Origin: Acidobacteriota bacterium
GTDB taxonomy: Bacteria > Acidobacteriota > Terriglobia > Acidiferrales > UBA7541
Length of the DNA stretch: 64,000 nt
Direction of reading: 5' to 3'
Assembly: GCA_013289665.1 (NCBI GenBank)
Contig: JABCZN010000021.1
Span: 1-64,000 of the forward strand
In this document: in pieces, positions 60,349-64,000 of the stretch
Layout: each line of letters begins with the position of its first letter
Position numbering within the stretch: position 1 is the first letter of the stretch
The notes under the pieces: model-generated
The model's database searches: none
What the model saw: only the letters and a program-made list of their open reading frames with translations
Told to the model about the DNA's origin: nothing
Translations under genes and position numbers: made by a program

Positions 60349-60373
60349 TTTTTTCCTTCCAGTCTTCACGGGA

Positions 60374-61594
60374 TTAGGCGGTTTGCCACTTGACCTTGGA
60401 AATGTCGATGCCTTCCTTGGCCATTTCATACAGCGGCGAAAGTTCTCGCAGCTTGGTTACAACCTGCACCATTTTGTCGATCACATAGTCGACTTCTTCC
60501 TCGGTCGTAAACCGCCCAAGGCCGAAGCGGATCGACGTATGCGCCAGATCCTCGCCCACGCCTAATGCTTTGAGTACATAACTGGGCTCAAGGGTTGCAG
60601 AGGTGCACGCCGAACCGCTCGAAACCGCTACGTCGTTGATCCCCATCAACAGCGATTCGCCCTCGACATAGGCGAAGCTCATGTTGAGATTATTCGGAAG
60701 CCGATGCTCCATCGAACCGTTGATGTACACCTCGTCCAGCCTGGCTTCCAGGCCCTTGCGCAAACGTTCGCGCAGGCCGAAAAGCTTCTCGGATTCCTTC
60801 GCCATTTCCTGCTGACAGAGTTCCGCAGCCTTGCCGAGCCCTACGATGCCGGGAACGTTTAGCGTGCCAGAACGCATGCCGCGCTCGTGGCCGCCGCCAT
60901 CAATGATGGCCGAAAGCTGCACGCGGGGATTGCGGCGCCGAACATACAACGCGCCAACTCCCTTGGGTCCGTAAAACTTGTGGCCAGAAATGGCCAGCAG
61001 ATCAATGTTGTCCTTCTGCACGTCAATCGGGATTTTGCCCGCGGCCTGCACGCCGTCCGACGCGAAAATAATGCCGTGTTCCTTGGCGATCTTCCCGATT
61101 TCCTGCATCGGGTTGACGATGCCGATTTCGTTGTTGGCATACATGATCGCGATCAGGATGGTGGTCGGCCGGATCGCCTTGCGCACATCCTCGGGATCCA
61201 CGCGACCATCTTTGTGCACCGGCAGATACGTCACTTCAAATCCGTGCTTCTCCAGGTTCTTGCAGGTATCGAGAACCGCCTTGTGCTCGATCGCCTGGGT
61301 GATGATGTGGTTGCCCTTTTCGCGGTACATTTCCGCGACGCCCTTGATCATCAGGTTGTCAGATTCCGTCGCCCCGCTGGTGAAGATGATTTCCTTCGCC
61401 GTGGCGCCGATCAGCGAAGCCACTTGCTGGCGCGCATTCTCAACCGCCTCTTCGCCGGCCCAGCCGAATGAGTGGTTGCGGCTCGCCGCGTTCCCGAATT
61501 TCTCGGTGAAGTACGGCAGCATAGCCTCGAGTACCCGCGGGTCCATCGGGGTGGTAGCGTGATTGTCCATGTAAATCGGCAGCTTAACGGCCAT
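60374..61594 (-). CDS. iscS: Cysteine desulfurase IscS
   Basis: A 406-residue PLP enzyme delivering sulfur from cysteine to IscU and other acceptors. It has YMDNHATTPMDPRVLEAMLP, IFTSGATESDNLMIKG, the PLP Lys in LLAISGHKFYGPKGVGALYV, and the long mobile loop with catalytic Cys, SSGSACTSATLEPSYVLKAL. The C-terminus (KMVQVVTKLRELSPLYEM) is typical of group I IscS. It is 34 bases downstream of iscR. ATG 61594 follows TTAGAGGAGAATACGG. Confidence 0.97.
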   Translation of the reverse strand: MAVKLPIYMDNHATTPMDPRVLEAMLPYFTEKFGNAASRNHSFGWAGEEAVENARQQVASLIGATAKEIIFTSGATESDNLMIKGVAEMYREKGNHIITQAIEHKAVLDTCKNLEKHGFEVTYLPVHKDGRVDPEDVRKAIRPTTILIAIMYANNEIGIVNPMQEIGKIAKEHGIIFASDGVQAAGKIPIDVQKDNIDLLAISGHKFYGPKGVGALYVRRRNPRVQLSAIIDGGGHERGMRSGTLNVPGIVGLGKAAELCQQEMAKESEKLFGLRERLRKGLEARLDEVYINGSMEHRLPNNLNMSFAYVEGESLLMGINDVAVSSGSACTSATLEPSYVLKALGVGEDLAHTSIRFGLGRFTTEEEVDYVIDKMVQVVTKLRELSPLYEMAKEGIDISKVKWQTA

Positions 61595-61628
61595 TTCCGT
61601 ATTCTCCTCTAACTCTTGGACTCCCCGC

Positions 61629-62090
61629 TCAGCGGCTTGCCGCCAGTTGGTCCATCCCTTTCAATTCCACGAGCGCCGGTTCCTGCTTGTCTTCGCTCAA
61701 CTGCGCGATGCTCACGGTGCTCAAAACTCCCAGAATACTTTCATTGACCCGCTGCAATGGTTCTTTGATGGAGCAACGGTCGGTTGCGTCACAATTTCCA
61801 TGGCTCGTCACGCACGAAGTAATCAGCACCGGCCCATCAATTGCCGTAATCACTTCGAGAGCGCTGATCTTCGCCGGCTCTTTCGCCAGCATATAGCCCC
61901 CGCTCGATCCATGCTTGGCCACCACCAGCGTCTGCCGGGCCAGCTTCTGCAGCACCTTGGCCATCAGCATGGAGGAAATACCATACTCTTCGGCAATCTC
62001 ACTGGCGCTGCAGGCGTGCTTCTCGCGGTGGTTGGCCAGATGCTTCATGGCAATCAGGCCGTAATCCGCCTTCTTGGATAATTTGAACAT
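61629..62090 (-). CDS. iscR: Rrf2-family Fe-S regulator IscR
   Basis: A 153-residue regulator. The winged helix is FKLSKKADYGLIAMKHLANH to HGSSGGYMLAKEPAKISALE. The 2Fe-2S ligands are three Cys in ITSCVTSHGNCDATDRCSI (Cys-x6-Cys-x5-Cys, with His nearby), as in IscR. It heads the isc operon and should repress it when holding a cluster. Two GAC(T/C)-N5-AGTC sites lie upstream. ATG 62090 is used; the preceding TTG is an unlikely start. Confidence 0.95.
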   Translation of the reverse strand: MFKLSKKADYGLIAMKHLANHREKHACSASEIAEEYGISSMLMAKVLQKLARQTLVVAKHGSSGGYMLAKEPAKISALEVITAIDGPVLITSCVTSHGNCDATDRCSIKEPLQRVNESILGVLSTVSIAQLSEDKQEPALVELKGMDQLAASR

Positions 62091-62130
62091 CAAGCGTCCC
62101 CAACGCAGCGATTCGGAGCGAAGTCAATTA

Positions 62131-62145
62131 CGACTGAACCAGTCG
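62131..62145 (-). promoter_or_regulatory. IscR type-1-like site at the isc promoter
   Basis: CGACTGAACCAGTCG: a perfect 6-bp inverted repeat whose core GACT-N5-AGTC equals the core of known Escherichia coli type-1 IscR sites. It begins 7 bases after the -10, so it covers the transcription start region. Confidence 0.8.
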
Positions 62146-62152
62146 CATATCA

Positions 62153-62182
62153 ACTATACGACTTTATCCCGCTCTTTGTCAA
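62153..62182 (-). promoter_or_regulatory. Sigma70 promoter of the isc operon
   Basis: On the minus strand: TTGACA (62182-62177), 18-base spacer, TATAGT (62158-62153). This is a near-consensus promoter about 63 bases before the iscR ATG. Confidence 0.88.
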
Positions 62183-62235
62183 TCCCACGACAGGCGACAG
62201 ACTCAACACAAATCTTTATTTATCCGCCACTTAGA

Positions 62236-62256
62236 CTACGACCAGTTTAGTCGTAG
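62236..62256 (-). promoter_or_regulatory. Second, upstream IscR-like inverted repeat
   Basis: CTACGAC-N7-GTCGTAG, a perfect 7-bp inverted repeat. Its core GACC-N5-AGTC differs by one base from the site at 62131. It lies 54 bases upstream of the -35, or near the promoter of the divergent gene. Confidence 0.7.
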
Positions 62257-62391
62257 ATAGAGCTTTTTCCACCCAATCGTCCCATTTCGCGCTTGAACGG
62301 CGTTAATTTACGCCTGAATGGGGGCAATCCTCTCTAGATTTCGGGGTATTCTGAATGCGGGACGCAGTTCTCTGGAGGCGCACAGACCGAT

Positions 62392-63390
62392 ATGGGGCCA
62401 CTTCGAAGGTTAGGAAGACTCGCTTGGAGTGTTCTTTCCTGTTCTCTGCTAATCGTTTTCGGGGCTCGAAACACACCTGCACAGGAACCGCTGGCCAAGC
62501 ACCCGGCAACACCAAAAGCCTCTTCGAAGGCCAGTAAGAGAAAGGCACCGGATTCGTTCACGCTTGTCGGGGCGGGCGATATCGCTGGGTGTTCGAACAT
62601 ATCCGGCGCTGCAGCCACTGCCAAACTGATTGACTCCATTCCGGGGACGGTTTTTGCCGCTGGCGACCTGGCCTATGAAGACGGCACCTATGAAGAGTTC
62701 CAGACATGCTATGGCCCTACCTGGGGCCGATTCAAAGCCCGGACTCGCCCCACTCCAGGGAACCATGAGTACAAGGGTTCCGCCGCGACCGGCTATTTTC
62801 GCTATTGGGATGGACAGGCCGGTGATCCCGGAAAGGGCTATTACAGCTTCGATCTGGGCACTTGGCACATTGTGGTGCTCAACACCAATTGCGGCTCGAA
62901 GGAGCTTGGTGGTTGCGCGGAAGGCTCGCCGGAGGAATCCTGGTTGAAGCAGGACCTTGCCGCGCATCCCGGCACCTGCGCGCTGGCCTACGGCCACCAC
63001 GCGCTATTTAGCAGCGGACTCCTTTCAAAACACGCGGAGCATCCCGAATTGCGCGCATTCTGGAAGGATTTGTACGAAGCGCACGCCGACTTGATCCTTG
63101 CTGGACACGAACACTCCTACGAGCGGTTCGCGCCGCAAAATCCCGAAGGCAATCCCGACCCCGAGCATGGCATCCGCGAAATCGTCGTCGGCACTGGGGG
63201 AAGAAGCCACACTCCACTCGGATACGCAAAACCCAACAGCGAAGTCCGCGACGACCAAACCTATGGCGTGTTGAAACTGACGCTCTCGCCAGGGAAATAC
63301 CGCTGGGAATTCATCCCTGTCCCCGGCAAGACTTTCCGCGATTCGGGCGAAGGCGTTTGCCACGCACAACCAAGTCCACCCAAAAATTGA
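62392..63390 (+). CDS. Exported metallophosphoesterase (purple-acid-phosphatase-like)
   Basis: A 332-residue protein with a signal peptide (LAWSVLSCSLLIVFGARNT) and a Lys/Ala-rich linker. The calcineurin-like metal motifs are GAGDIAGC, AAGDLAYEDGTYEEF (GDxxY), PGNHEYKG (GNHE), GHHALFSSG and GHEHSYERF (GHxH). The pattern matches alkaline/purple-acid-type metallophosphatases such as the PhoD/PAP-like group; the substrate is probably an organic phosphate. ATG 62392 is used with a modest ribosome-binding site. The gene is divergent from iscR. Confidence 0.93.
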   Translation: MGPLRRLGRLAWSVLSCSLLIVFGARNTPAQEPLAKHPATPKASSKASKRKAPDSFTLVGAGDIAGCSNISGAAATAKLIDSIPGTVFAAGDLAYEDGTYEEFQTCYGPTWGRFKARTRPTPGNHEYKGSAATGYFRYWDGQAGDPGKGYYSFDLGTWHIVVLNTNCGSKELGGCAEGSPEESWLKQDLAAHPGTCALAYGHHALFSSGLLSKHAEHPELRAFWKDLYEAHADLILAGHEHSYERFAPQNPEGNPDPEHGIREIVVGTGGRSHTPLGYAKPNSEVRDDQTYGVLKLTLSPGKYRWEFIPVPGKTFRDSGEGVCHAQPSPPKN

Positions 63391-63421
63391 CGTCGCTACC
63401 TCGAAATCAATCATCCCCACG

Positions 63422-63450
63422 TAGCGGCCACCTTCAGGTCCCTCTGAGGT
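63422..63450. repeat. GCGGCCACCTTCAGG-type dispersed element
   Basis: TAGCGGCCACCTTCAGGTCC followed by CTCTGAGG, between convergent genes. It is related to elements at 16029 and 51859. Confidence 0.5.
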
Positions 63451-64000
63451 TACTTCGGAGCCGTACAAACGCTGCTGTTGGAAGCCGCTTCAACCAACTT
63501 TTGAAAAGCCGGAAGCTCGGGGATTGTGAGCTGGGATTTGTGCGCCTGTTGTTCCAGGGCGTTTAGGGAGTCCAGCCGTATTTTTCCTTGATCAGCCGCA
63601 AGCAATGCGCCCTTTTGGATGCCATCGAGTGCGTCCATTGCAATTTTCGCAGCCTGCGAAAGCGCCGCGGACGCCGGTGCTGCTTCTTTCACCAAATGAG
63701 ACCGCTCGGCAAGAGGCTGCAAACGGTCCTCAATGGAAGCCCATACTTCAAGTTCCAGGCGAATCTGTGCGGCAACAGCCGCATCTTTGCAGCCCGACGC
63801 AACGAATTGATCCACTAGAAGAGAGAAACTCCGGGAGACGACACTCTCCGGGTAAACCGCGTCTACCAGACGGTTCAAAGGCGTCAGGCTGGTTGGCGGG
63901 CTGACGGCGCTTGCCTCGCGTGAGTAATCTTTCTCGTGTTCAAGCGACTGCGCCAGCGCGCGCAGCGCATCAAACTCCGCGGGCGTCCATGACCCCGCCA
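63450..64000 (-). CDS. Hypothetical protein, N-terminus cut by window edge
   Basis: The complement is open from the window edge to the stop at 63450 (at least 182 codons), so the start lies outside. The visible part is mostly helical (FDALRALAQSLEHEKDYSRE, SFSLLVDQFVASGCKDAAVA, AQIRLELEVWASIEDRLQPL, LDSLNALEQQAHKSQLTIPE) with one Cys near the end (SSVCTAPK). I recognise no family motif. Confidence 0.75.
   Translation of the reverse strand, partial: AGSWTPAEFDALRALAQSLEHEKDYSREASAVSPPTSLTPLNRLVDAVYPESVVSRSFSLLVDQFVASGCKDAAVAAQIRLELEVWASIEDRLQPLAERSHLVKEAAPASAALSQAAKIAMDALDGIQKGALLAADQGKIRLDSLNALEQQAHKSQLTIPELPAFQKLVEAASNSSVCTAPK

Larger units (their letters stand above)
62091..62391. other. 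Divergent regulatory region between iscR and the metallophosphoesterase
   Basis: Holds the isc promoter and two IscR-like sites (listed separately). It is distinctly AT-rich around 62146-62235. A promoter for the metallophosphoesterase probably lies at 62290-62380 but no clear boxes were found. Confidence 0.5.

Overview
The window reads as a chromosomal segment of an Acidobacteriota bacterium (soil 'Koribacter/Sulfotelmatobacter'-like). This is inferred from GC-rich coding DNA, Oar-like TonB receptors with an N-terminal carboxypeptidase-regulatory domain, a VWA protein of the acidobacterial type, CRTAC1/UnbV proteins, DUF2934 and a PEP-CTERM protein. No phage, IS element or CRISPR array was seen. 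Both edges cut a gene: a TonB receptor on the left and an unknown protein on the right.

Layout. 1-4.2 kb: truncated TonB-type receptor divergent from a membrane protein with a regulator-like N-terminus. 4.5-14.6 kb: a sugar-phosphate operon (tkt, rpiB, tal, pgi, gnd, zwf, pgl, class I fba) ending in a strong terminator, followed by an SDR, a DUF2934 protein and, on the other strand, rpe. Together these give a full oxidative and non-oxidative pentose phosphate pathway. 17-29 kb: a Gfo/Idh/MocA oxidoreductase, then a NarL-type histidine kinase and response regulator split by a PEP-CTERM gene, two CRTAC1/UnbV proteins, a five-heme cytochrome-TPR membrane protein, and an AhpD-like gene with an in-frame UGA exactly at the second redox Cys. 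A hairpin follows that UGA at SECIS distance, so this is a probable selenoprotein and the most interesting item here. 29-41 kb: orphan hypF, a PLP aminotransferase, a hipBA toxin-antitoxin operon with three operator sites spaced exactly 50 bp, tRNA-Glu(CUC), a MASE1 hybrid kinase, a Tat-exported MBL hydrolase and an EF-hand protein. 41-54 kb: porin, inositol monophosphatase family protein, VWA protein, moaE/moaD, a TIGR01777 epimerase, an ECF sigma/anti-sigma pair, a KAS III-like enzyme and a second TonB-type protein. 54-62 kb: Bax-inhibitor-like protein, tRNA-Glu(UUC), and a complete ISC operon (iscR-iscS-unknown-iscU-iscA-hscB-hscA-fdx-iscX) driven by a sigma70 promoter that carries IscR type-1-like sites. 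62-64 kb: metallophosphoesterase and a truncated unknown gene.

The intergenic DNA is rich in small dispersed repeats: palindromic GCGGCC-type elements, 'CTGAGC...AAGGAC' elements, and low-complexity TGGAAACTGG-type and TTATCTGATCGCTG-type strings.
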